Source: an uncultured Bacteroides sp. (GTDB lineage Bacteria > Bacteroidota > Bacteroidia > Bacteroidales > Bacteroidaceae). From it: a stretch of DNA of 12,539 nucleotides. Every line of letters begins with the position of its first letter. The stretch's first letter is position 1. A model generated the notes under the pieces. It was given only the letters and a program-made list of their open reading frames with translations, had not been told where the DNA came from and searched no databases. Below are positions 7,102 to 12,539 of this stretch, in pieces. The stretch spans positions 1 through 12,539 of the forward strand of contig NZ_CAJLKP010000115.1 of NCBI RefSeq assembly GCF_905207245.1, given 5' to 3'. The translations under genes were made by a program, and so were the position numbers.

Positions 7102-8099
7102 CTAATTATCAAAGTATTTTTCTATATCAAGATAAGCAAATTGATATTCACTATCCAAATTCATAATAATTCGCTTATTCTCCTCATCGTAACATAAACG
7201 ATTAATTCTACATCCTATATCTAATGTTTTCAAATAATCTCCTGCAATATTAAACACGTGAAGCACCTTCGCCCCATCATTATGATTCCAATCTTCTCCT
7301 ATATATGAAACAACTATCTTATCATCACAAATAGTTGCATTTTTAAAATGCGCCTTTCCATCACCATTTTTATCCCAATTAGGACCATACACATTGCATT
7401 GTAGCTCTCCATTCAGATTGTACAAGCTTATCAAATCATATCGCCGGTGCACTCCACCAATGTATTATATTGGGGTGAGACAGCAAAAGCGACCCGTTTC
7501 TTTTCATCTGCAGGATGAACATAATCTATCAATTTTGTTTCTCCTGTTATCATATTCCATTTTCCACTGGTTTGGTTAAAAGAAGAAATGGTAGTCTCTA
7601 CGAACGAACCATATGACAATGTATCATTGATATAGTAATAGTCATCAGGAAAGGGCATATTTCCAAATTTCAATTTAACACTTGGAGCATATAGCGAGTC
7701 ATTTAAAAGGCTATCCAAATTATACCTAAGGATTTTACGTTGTCCGTTGTCAGTCACATATAAATCATGTTCTTTCTCATTCCACGCAATCGATCCAATA
7801 ACGGATATTTCTGTTGGTCCCTGGCCTCTGTCTCCAAGACTCAATATATGTTTAAACGTATGTTTATCAAACACATGTACGAGTTTATCAAACGATTTGT
7901 AATCGATGACAGCCAAATATTCACCACACATATATGGTTGTGCCACAGCACCTATCAGAACATCTTCCGTATCTATTTCCTGCACATCGTCTTTTACATT
8001 AACGATACTCGCCCTCCGGTTCTGCCATTTCTCATTTGTTTCCTTTGAAGTGCATGCCCCACAGAACAAAATCACTAAAAGAGATAACACTAATTTCAT
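7102..8099 (-). pseudogene. Six-bladed propeller lipoprotein gene interrupted by a frameshift
   Basis: Two open frames, 7431-8099 (222 codons, with a lipobox ending at Cys16, CGAC) and 7102-7452, together match the intact paralogue at 8201-9211 from end to end. The first covers the blades with GDRGQGPTEI near 92-101, up to VAFAVSPQYNTLVECTG. The second supplies YDLISLYNLNGELQ through LDSEYQFAYLDIEKYF. At the junction the paralogue has ten codons from the equivalent Asn to the DLL triplet, whereas this gene has 29 bases, so one base is missing near 7427-7440. Corrected, the protein would be about 332 residues against 336 in the paralogue. No homopolymer or obvious slippery heptamer is present at the junction, so mutation or a base-calling error is likelier than programmed frameshifting. 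The rest is well conserved, so the lesion is probably recent. Confidence 0.82.
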
Positions 8100-8200
8100 A
8101 AGCTATGATATTAATAAACTACAATTTTTCCATACAAGCGAAAAACTTAAAAACGTCCATACACTTTTTTCGATCATCTTTCATTTCTGTTTTTTACATA

Positions 8201-9211
8201 TTAGTTCAGAAGACCGTCTAAGTCAAGATAAGCAAATTGTATCTCATCATCTAACACCATTATAATCCGGTTATATTCTGAATCATAACAAAATATAATG
8301 ATATTGTAACCCACATTTAACGTCTTTATATAGTTACCATCCAAATCATAGACCAAAAGTTTAGAAACATGTATATTTCCTGCATCAGGATTTCTCTCAC
8401 CCGAATAACCTACAATAATATGATTATTACAAATACAAATGCTTCCATAATAATAAATCATAGCATTACTTGTCGCATTGTTCCAATCAGGACCATAAAT
8501 ATAATGTTTAAGGTTTCCTTGAAGGTCATAAGTGGCTAATAAATCGTGATGATCATAGCTCACCACTATCAAGTTCTTTTCCAAGGAAACCGCATATCGA
8601 ATCCTTTTTCTTTCAACTTCCGGATGCCCAGTTATCAATGGATGTATATCTCCGGTTTTCATATTCCACGTAACTAAAGACTCTTGAAAATGTTTGCCCG
8701 GTTCCGCCGTAATACAACAAGCATAACAAAGGGTATCATTGGCATAGGAAAGCATTACCGGCGTAGCTGCTTTATTCATCTCTAATTTATATTTAGGTAA
8801 ATAGTCCGGATTTAATAAGACACTATCTAAATCATAACCAGATATTTGCATCTTGCCATAATCAGCAACATATATACGTTTATGTAGCACATCCGGCATA
8901 AGTTCTCCTAAACTTGTTATCTCATCAGGGCCTTCTCCAGAATGTCCTACTCCTGCTATATATGAAAAATTCTTTTTATCAAAAAGAAAAACTTGGTTAT
9001 CTTCAGAATAACCATCGGATAAAATAAAATATTTATCTAAAATATAGGGTCTTGCTCCTCTGCCAATAAGAGGAGTATCTATCACTATTTCTCGGACTAA
9101 TTCTTTCACATTCACTATATTACCAGAATGACGCACGTGCTTATCAAAGCCTGAATTATTAGAACATCCCCATAATAGGACAAACAGAATAAAAGACGAA
9201 AGATATTTCAT
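8201..9211 (-). CDS. Six-bladed beta-propeller lipoprotein (TolB-like)
   Basis: A 336-residue precursor with a lipobox ending at Cys16 (LLWGC), followed by SNNSGFDKH. The mature part has repeated four-stranded blade patterns and the hallmark VGHSGEGPDEI near 88-98. It also has RIYVADYGKMQISGYDLDS near 112-130, YGPDWNN near 240, and a last blade RIIMVLDDEIQFAYLDLDG. It is a close paralogue of the frameshifted gene at 7102-8099, sharing the QFAYLD ending, the YGP(D/N)W turn and the gene order, which indicates tandem duplication. The leader is short and A/T-rich. A decayed regulator fragment lies just upstream (9232-9357), so this gene may have lost its own regulator and peptide. Expected to be lipid-anchored outside the cytoplasm, ligand unknown. 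Confidence 0.82.
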   Translation of the reverse strand: MKYLSSFILFVLLWGCSNNSGFDKHVRHSGNIVNVKELVREIVIDTPLIGRGARPYILDKYFILSDGYSEDNQVFLFDKKNFSYIAGVGHSGEGPDEITSLGELMPDVLHKRIYVADYGKMQISGYDLDSVLLNPDYLPKYKLEMNKAATPVMLSYANDTLCYACCITAEPGKHFQESLVTWNMKTGDIHPLITGHPEVERKRIRYAVSLEKNLIVVSYDHHDLLATYDLQGNLKHYIYGPDWNNATSNAMIYYYGSICICNNHIIVGYSGERNPDAGNIHVSKLLVYDLDGNYIKTLNVGYNIIIFCYDSEYNRIIMVLDDEIQFAYLDLDGLLN

Positions 9212-9231
9212 AAAAACAATTTTAAGTTACA

Positions 9232-9357
9232 TGAAATCGTAATTCCGGATAAAGGAAGAGGCACATGAGAAATACGACCTCCTTCCGGATTTCCCCTTCC
9301 CTGCCACAGTTCATTAATAATTTCTTTTGTGGTGTCAAGATAGAGACTTTTTTCTAA
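9232..9357 (-). pseudogene. Remnant of a second winged-helix regulator
   Basis: Translating the minus strand from 9357 gives LEKSLYLDTTKEIINELWQG and then RGNPEGGRISHV, which lines up without gaps with residues 310-340 of the intact regulator (LRTENYRLTAEEIIEELWKG, KGNSNKLYTVIH). A stop codon sits directly upstream in frame, and the part after ISHV drifts away from the wing. The DNA match with about 5960-6010 is also visible by eye (CTTCC.C..CCACAGTTC, TAATAATTTCTT). This is a decayed C-terminal piece of a paralogous regulator, in the position expected upstream of the 8201-9211 propeller. The exact ends are uncertain. Confidence 0.68.
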
Positions 9358-9425
9358 TTATAAAAATGAATACGTCTTTTTTATTCCCAGGATTCAGGCA
9401 CCTACTTTTTGGGGAAACATATCAT

Positions 9426-9563
9426 TTATTGCGCCACCCTTTTTAATTTTATCCGCAATAAAACCGGATTGTCTTCTTCCGATATGCTTTCACATAAATC
9501 TACAAGGAACGCATGTTCCTGTTTGAAAGTATTCCAGTTTAGAACAGCTTGATTAAGTTCCAC
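9426..9563 (-). other. Possible gene fragment, 45 codons
   Basis: A short frame from a GTG at 9563 encodes VELNQAVLNW followed by NTFKQEHAFLVDLCESISEE and a Lys/Arg-rich end. The composition is amphipathic and protein-like, and the W.TFK..H.F...L pattern faintly resembles the lead-in to C-terminal HTH regions of Bacteroidetes regulators. The GTG lies inside the perfect hairpin 9547-9573 and no start signal is evident, so it is more likely a relic than a working gene. Together with 9232-9357 it fills most of the 494-base gap between the propeller and the tRNA. Confidence 0.22.
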
Positions 9564-9573
9564 TTAATCAAGC
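9547..9573. repeat. Perfect 12-bp inverted repeat with 3-base loop
   Basis: GCTTGATTAAGT (9547-9558) and ACTTAATCAAGC (9562-9573) are exact complements around TCC. No T run follows on either strand, so it is not a standard terminator. It stands between the decayed regulator region and the tRNA promoter and could be an operator, an RNA structure or a relic of a mobile element. Confidence 0.6.
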
Positions 9574-9653
9574 AATAGTAAAACAAAAACGAACAAACAA
9601 ACGAGATCGGAAGCTTTGGAAAGAAGAAAAAGCACAGAAAAATTCGCAAAAGT

Positions 9654-9684
9654 TTTGGAGATTTAAAGAAAAGCTATATCTTTG
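9654..9684 (+). promoter_or_regulatory. tRNA promoter, Bacteroides type
   Basis: TTTG (9654-9657), 19 bases, then TATCTTTG (9677-9684) is an exact match to the TTTG-N19-TAnnTTTG promoter of the Bacteroides primary sigma factor. Transcription should begin near 9691, about 15 bases before the tRNA. Confidence 0.8.
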
Positions 9685-9705
9685 CACCCGCAATCGAGAA
9701 ACGAT

Positions 9706-9779
9706 GGCGGGATAGCTCAGCTGGTTAGAGCGCATGATTCATAATCATGAGGTCCCCGGTTCAATCCCGGGTCCCGCTA
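9706..9779 (+). tRNA. tRNA with CAT anticodon, probably elongator tRNA-Met
   Basis: A complete cloverleaf of 74 bases. The acceptor GGCGGGA pairs with TCCCGCT (first pair G-U), followed by U8-A9. The D stem is GCTC/GAGC with an AGCTGGTTA loop. The anticodon stem is CATGA/TCATG around TTCATAA, with CAT at 9740-9742. The variable loop is AGGTC, the T stem CCCGG/CCGGG has loop TTCAATC, and the discriminator is A. CCA is not encoded. The first acceptor pair differs from the unpaired 1-72 of initiator tRNA, so this is elongator Met or, if lysidine-modified, tRNA-Ile2; sequence alone cannot settle this. It has its own promoter and terminator and is the only plus-strand gene here. Confidence 0.93.
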
Positions 9780-9793
9780 CAAAATGAAGATTT

Positions 9794-9831
9794 AGACTGT
9801 TGAGAGGCTTCCACTCTTGGCGGTCTTTTTT
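9794..9831 (+). terminator. Intrinsic terminator of the tRNA
   Basis: AGACTGTTGAGAG (9794-9806) pairs along all 13 positions, four of them G-U, with CTCTTGGCGGTCT (9814-9826) around a 7-base loop, and runs into a T tract to 9831. It begins 14 bases after the tRNA. Confidence 0.85.
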
Positions 9832-9883
9832 GTTTTCAGACCGTACAATAGTGTGTGGAGCAACGTAAAAACGTTACTATATA

Positions 9884-9942
9884 AAAATGCCCCCGAAAGT
9901 TTTATGTCTAACTTTTGGAGTGTACTTCAAACTTCCGGGGGC
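9884..9942 (-). terminator. Intrinsic terminator of the guaA-like gene
   Basis: On the minus strand GCCCCCGGAAGTTT (9942-9929) pairs with AAACTTTCGGGGGC (9902-9889), 13 of 14 positions, and is followed by ATTTTTATAT. It lies 18 bases past the stop of the GMP synthase gene. The 26-base loop is long and contains a sequence resembling an IS3-type terminus (see findings). Confidence 0.75.
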
Positions 9943-9960
9943 GATTCTTATTCTATTCTT

Positions 9961-11268
9961 TTATTCCCACTCTATCGTCGCATTCGGTTTCGGCGACATA
10001 TCGTAGCAAACACGATTTACATTCTTCACTTCTTTCAGAATACGGTCGGTGATTTTCATCAGGATGGGCCACTCTACCGGTTCAATGGTAGCCGTCATGG
10101 CATCTACCGTATTGACGGCACGGATAATAACCGGCCAGTCGAAAGAACGGGCGTTATCGCGTACACCCACAGACTTAAAGTCAGGCACTACCGTAAAATA
10201 TTGCCATACCTTTTTATCCAATCCGGCAATCTGGAATTCCTCACGAAGAATGGCATCGGATTCACGTACAGCTTCCAAACGGTCGCGCGTGATAGCACCC
10301 AGACAACGTACACCTAAACCGGGACCGGGGAAAGGCTGGCGGTAAACCATTTCGTAAGGTAAGCCCAGTTCCAAACCACAGGCACGGACTTCATCTTTGA
10401 ACAATTGACGCAAAGGTTCTACCAACTGGAATTTAAGGTCTTCGGGCAACCCGCCTACATTATGATGAGATTTCACCATTTTGGCAGTCTTCGTTCCGCT
10501 TTCCACAATATCCGGATAAATAGTGCCCTGACCTAAGAAGTCGATACCATCCAGTTTGCGAGCTTCTTCTTCGAATACACGAATAAACTCACCACCAATA
10601 ATCTTACGCTTTTGTTCCGGATCTTCCACACCTGCCAGTTTATTCAGGAAACGGTCGGTAACATCTACATAAACAAGGTTTGCTTTCAGTTGATTGCTGA
10701 ACACTTCGACCACATCTTCCGATTCACCTTTACGCATCAGGCCATGATTGACATGCACACATACCAGGTTGTCGCCAATTGCTTTCAGCAACAAAGCGGC
10801 TACCACAGAACTGTCAACACCACCCGACAGGGCCAGTAATACTTTCTTATCACCCACCTGACGCTTAATCAACTCAATCTGGTCGTTGACAAAGTTCGTC
10901 ATATTCCAGTTGGCTTCAGCTTTGCAAGTATCGAAAACGAAAGATTTCACGGCCGCTTTAATAGCCTCGATATCGTCTGTAAATTCAGCCAGTTTCACTG
11001 CACAAGTAGCCTTATCATGACCGGCAGCCATAACAGGAATACCCAGTGAATAGATGGCCGGATTTACGTCGATAGCAACGCCATCAATCACATTGTTCGG
11101 TCCACCATTGATAATAATACCCTTTACGTTGGGCAATGCTTTCAGTTCTTCCACTGTGATGTCGTGAGGATAAATCTCACTATACACTCCTAATGCACGG
11201 ATGGCGCGAGCCAATACCGTATTCTCATGACTACCCAAGTCAAGGATGACAATCATGTCCTGTTTCAT
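9961..11268 (-). CDS. guaA: GMP synthase-like protein with a shortened, Cys-less glutaminase domain
   Basis: GMP synthase makes GMP from XMP, ATP and glutamine or ammonia in the cytoplasm. The ATP-pyrophosphatase half is intact: LALSGGVDSS (145-154) is the PP-loop, GQGTIYPDIVESG (247-259) and RQPFPGPGLGVR (310-321) are the usual substrate and dimer motifs, and the C-terminus ends MSPKPNATIEWE. The N-terminal amidotransferase half is only about 115 residues instead of about 200. VILDLGS and GIIINGGP are present, but the nucleophile motif G(I/V)CYG is replaced by VMAAGHDK, and the His-Glu segment (HPE) is gone. The protein is 435 residues against about 510-525 for complete enzymes. It can therefore be ammonia-dependent at best, or needs a separate glutaminase. 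No frameshift is visible; the short domain is spliced cleanly in frame. Single-gene unit with its own promoter and terminator. A full-length guaA elsewhere in the genome is likely. Confidence 0.88.
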   Translation of the reverse strand: MKQDMIVILDLGSHENTVLARAIRALGVYSEIYPHDITVEELKALPNVKGIIINGGPNNVIDGVAIDVNPAIYSLGIPVMAAGHDKATCAVKLAEFTDDIEAIKAAVKSFVFDTCKAEANWNMTNFVNDQIELIKRQVGDKKVLLALSGGVDSSVVAALLLKAIGDNLVCVHVNHGLMRKGESEDVVEVFSNQLKANLVYVDVTDRFLNKLAGVEDPEQKRKIIGGEFIRVFEEEARKLDGIDFLGQGTIYPDIVESGTKTAKMVKSHHNVGGLPEDLKFQLVEPLRQLFKDEVRACGLELGLPYEMVYRQPFPGPGLGVRCLGAITRDRLEAVRESDAILREEFQIAGLDKKVWQYFTVVPDFKSVGVRDNARSFDWPVIIRAVNTVDAMTATIEPVEWPILMKITDRILKEVKNVNRVCYDMSPKPNATIEWE

Positions 11269-11327
11269 CTGATTCCTTTTTTAATTATTATATTGCTAAT
11301 AGTTTGACTTAACTTTCAATTCATCCG

Positions 11328-11358
11328 CAAATATAAAGATTAAAAAAAAAGCGGCAAT
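11328..11358 (-). promoter_or_regulatory. Promoter of the guaA-like gene
   Basis: On the minus strand ATTG (11358-11355), 19 bases largely of T, then TATATTTG (11335-11328) matches the Bacteroides TTTG-N19-TAnnTTTG promoter well. The start would be near 11320, giving a leader of roughly 50 bases with AAAAAAGG shortly before the ATG at 11268. No purine riboswitch is evident in this short leader. Confidence 0.68.
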
Positions 11359-11400
11359 GCATTGATTCTCTAAAGTTTCATTTGAAATGAAATTGAGTAT

Positions 11401-11438
11401 AAAAAAAGGAAGGATGCCCAAAATGCAGACATCCTTCC
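11401..11438 (-). terminator. Intrinsic terminator of the NigD-like gene
   Basis: GGAAGGATG (minus 11438-11430) and CATCCTTCC (minus 11416-11408) form a perfect 9-bp stem around a 13-base loop, followed on the minus strand by seven T. It lies 28 bases after the NigD-like stop and separates that gene from guaA. Confidence 0.88.
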
Positions 11439-11466
11439 AGTTATCAATCACAATCGCACAAAAAAA

Positions 11467-12219
11467 CTATCTCAAATCCAGTTTATTCCTTATCGCCGCA
11501 ATCTCCGGATTAACCGGTGTAACGGACTTACGGGTGCAATAATCAAACTCCGCCGACTTTTCGCCACTGAACGACTTCCATTTCAGCTTCAGTTTAACCG
11601 TTTTGCCTTCCGTATCGGGCAGCCCGTCCAGCTTAAAAGCAACCAGACGATCTCCTGTTTCTCCATAAACATCCTCATACGCATTATGCCGGAACTCTAC
11701 TTCATAAGGATTCTCCGGGCTCTGCCCCAACAGCAGGTTCACAAAATGCTTATTACGACCTCCCCATACGGTCCTGAAACGAAGCGTCAGATAACCGTCT
11801 TCGGCAATAGTCACCCAGTCATTTATAATCTCCACAGGATCAGTACCGTATATCTTATCATTTTCTTCTCCCAAATCCGGTGCGATGGGCTTTGTAAGAA
11901 TACTGTCTATCCAGTTTATATACACGGCTTTACTGTATTCGCCACTCGGTGCATCAGCCTCATCGAAATTCACCAGTGCTCTGACTTCTTTATCTCCAAA
12001 AGGAGATTTCTTCACATTAGTCGGCAGCAATGTTGTCTTATCATCCAACTGCAAAAACAATGAACCGTCCGCTTCGCTCTTCACCGTTACAAGAGCATTG
12101 GGATATCTTTGGTAATAACCGTTGTTATCATTATCGTCCAGACAGGACTGAAAACCTATAGCAAAAACCATAGTCCCCGCAAATAAAAGTGCTTTACTAA
12201 ATACTGAATTAATTTTCAT
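11467..12219 (-). CDS. NigD-like lipoprotein
   Basis: A 250-residue precursor with a signal peptide ending at lipobox Cys26 (IGFQSC), followed by LDDNDNN. An acidic stretch right after the lipidated Cys fits the export signal of Bacteroidetes surface lipoproteins. An N-terminal beta module (about 35-95; YPNALVTVKSEADGSLFLQLDD) and a larger C-terminal beta domain (about 125-230; GYLTLRFRTVWGGRNKHFVNLL) match the two-domain NigD-like family. That family is named after a gene of a Prevotella nigrescin locus and is widespread in Bacteroidetes; its own function is not established. The start is well supported by a strong GGAGGAA. The gene is monocistronic, with a terminator at 11401-11438 and an 18-bp palindrome about 83 bases upstream of the start. 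Confidence 0.85.
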   Translation of the reverse strand: MKINSVFSKALLFAGTMVFAIGFQSCLDDNDNNGYYQRYPNALVTVKSEADGSLFLQLDDKTTLLPTNVKKSPFGDKEVRALVNFDEADAPSGEYSKAVYINWIDSILTKPIAPDLGEENDKIYGTDPVEIINDWVTIAEDGYLTLRFRTVWGGRNKHFVNLLLGQSPENPYEVEFRHNAYEDVYGETGDRLVAFKLDGLPDTEGKTVKLKLKWKSFSGEKSAEFDYCTRKSVTPVNPEIAAIRNKLDLR

Positions 12220-12226
12220 AGTGTGG

Positions 12227-12233
12227 TTCCTCC
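12227..12233 (-). promoter_or_regulatory. Strong Shine-Dalgarno of the NigD-like gene
   Basis: GGAGGAA on the minus strand lies 7 bases before the ATG at 12219. Canonical Shine-Dalgarno sites are uncommon in Bacteroides, and the other genes here have A/T-rich leaders, so this one fixes the start and suggests high translation. Confidence 0.7.
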
Positions 12234-12301
12234 AAATTAAACATTAAAAATAACTTCTTTACGTTATAGAAATGAGATATGGGGGAAAAGACTGCATGAC
12301 A

Positions 12302-12319
12302 TATTGTTAATTAACAATA
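12302..12319. promoter_or_regulatory. 18-bp perfect palindrome upstream of the NigD-like gene
   Basis: TATTGTTAATTAACAATA reads identically on both strands with no spacer, 83-100 bases above the NigD-like start. This is typical of a dimeric repressor or activator operator. No matching regulator gene is present in the window. Confidence 0.5.
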
Positions 12320-12444
12320 ACGCTCCAGAAAGAACAATATGCATTGTATAGCTCTTCTCCGGCTTACTACAGAGCGGCAAACAGGGCATAGATAAACTGT
12401 CAATCATCACCTATAAATATTTCATTAATAATCAACACATTGAA

Positions 12445-12479
12445 GTTTCCTATAGGTAGGAAACGAGCGTTTCTATAGG
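12445..12479. repeat. Overlapping inverted repeats with three related arms
   Basis: GTTTCCTA-TAGG-TAGGAAAC (12445-12464) is a perfect 8-bp hairpin. Its right arm also forms GAAACG-AG-CGTTTC (12460-12473) with the next copy, and the outer arms GTTTCCTATAGG and GTTTC-TATAGG are near-direct repeats. The middle arm can pair with either neighbour but not both. This lies in the 320-base gene-free stretch 12220-12539, which otherwise holds the NigD-like leader, the palindrome at 12302-12319 and a possible IS end. Confidence 0.55.
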
Positions 12480-12486
12480 CAAAAAC

Positions 12487-12539
12487 TGTAGTGTACTGAA
12501 TAAGTTGACACTTCTAAAATTAGAAATTCATATGGAAGC
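12487..12539 (+). mobile_element. Possible left end of an IS3-type element, cut by window edge
   Basis: TGTAGTGTACTGAATAAGTT followed by GACA has the TG start and the AAGTT(N)GACA core typical of IS3-group termini. It is followed by a small dyad TCTAA-AA-TTAGA (12513-12524) and an ATG at 12532 that could open a transposase frame just before the window ends. Only 53 bases are visible, so the call rests on resemblance. Confidence 0.3.

Noticed and set aside
7102..7452. Separate small gene starting at GTG 7452
   Set aside because: It aligns to the C-terminal blades of the paralogue and has no signal peptide; it is the downstream half of the frameshifted propeller gene.
9817..10317. 166-codon plus-strand frame
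   Set aside because: It starts in the tRNA terminator, crosses the guaA terminator and lies antisense to conserved guaA sequence.
1..12539. CRISPR array
   Set aside because: No regularly spaced direct repeats of suitable length and no cas genes are present.

Overview
The window looks like a chromosomal segment of a gut Bacteroides or a close relative in Bacteroidales. The signs are TTTG/TAnnTTTG-type promoters in front of the tRNA and guaA, a run of lipoproteins from families centred on Bacteroidetes (six-bladed propellers, DUF4221, DUF1573, NigD-like), two NVEALA peptides, and A/T-rich translation leaders. All protein genes read leftwards (minus strand); the only plus-strand gene is a tRNA.

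The right third (about 9.65-12.5 kb) holds unrelated single genes: a CAT-anticodon tRNA with its own promoter and terminator, a guaA-like GMP synthase whose glutaminase domain is shortened and lacks the catalytic Cys, and a NigD-like lipoprotein. Both proteins are followed by convincing terminators. The right edge carries an 18-bp palindrome, a cluster of competing inverted repeats, and possibly the end of an IS3-type element.

The left two thirds (1-9.3 kb) form an accessory island built from repeated cassettes. In transcription order it holds a propeller lipoprotein (8201-9211), a frameshifted paralogue (7102-8099), a membrane-tethered winged-helix regulator (5830-6963), an NVEALA peptide (5420-5662), a BF3164-like propeller lipoprotein (4381-5436), a second, Cys-rich NVEALA peptide (3889-4116), a DUF4221 lipoprotein (2650-3813), a thioredoxin-like/DUF1573 lipoprotein (1747-2643), a type I signal peptidase (852-1763) and an O-antigen-ligase-family membrane protein cut by the left edge (1-855). 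The last three genes overlap or nearly abut, so they are probably co-translated. A decayed piece of a second regulator (about 9232-9357) precedes the first propeller, which suggests the island grew by cassette duplication and is now eroding.

Working model (inference): the tethered regulator senses something in the periplasm and acts at a symmetric repeat, 5767-5823, that lies directly upstream of a promoter for the first NVEALA gene. The small Cys-containing NVEALA products are exported. They may then be handled by the island's own signal peptidase, CxxC lipoprotein and Wzy/ligase-family enzyme. No function for this system can be read directly from the sequence.
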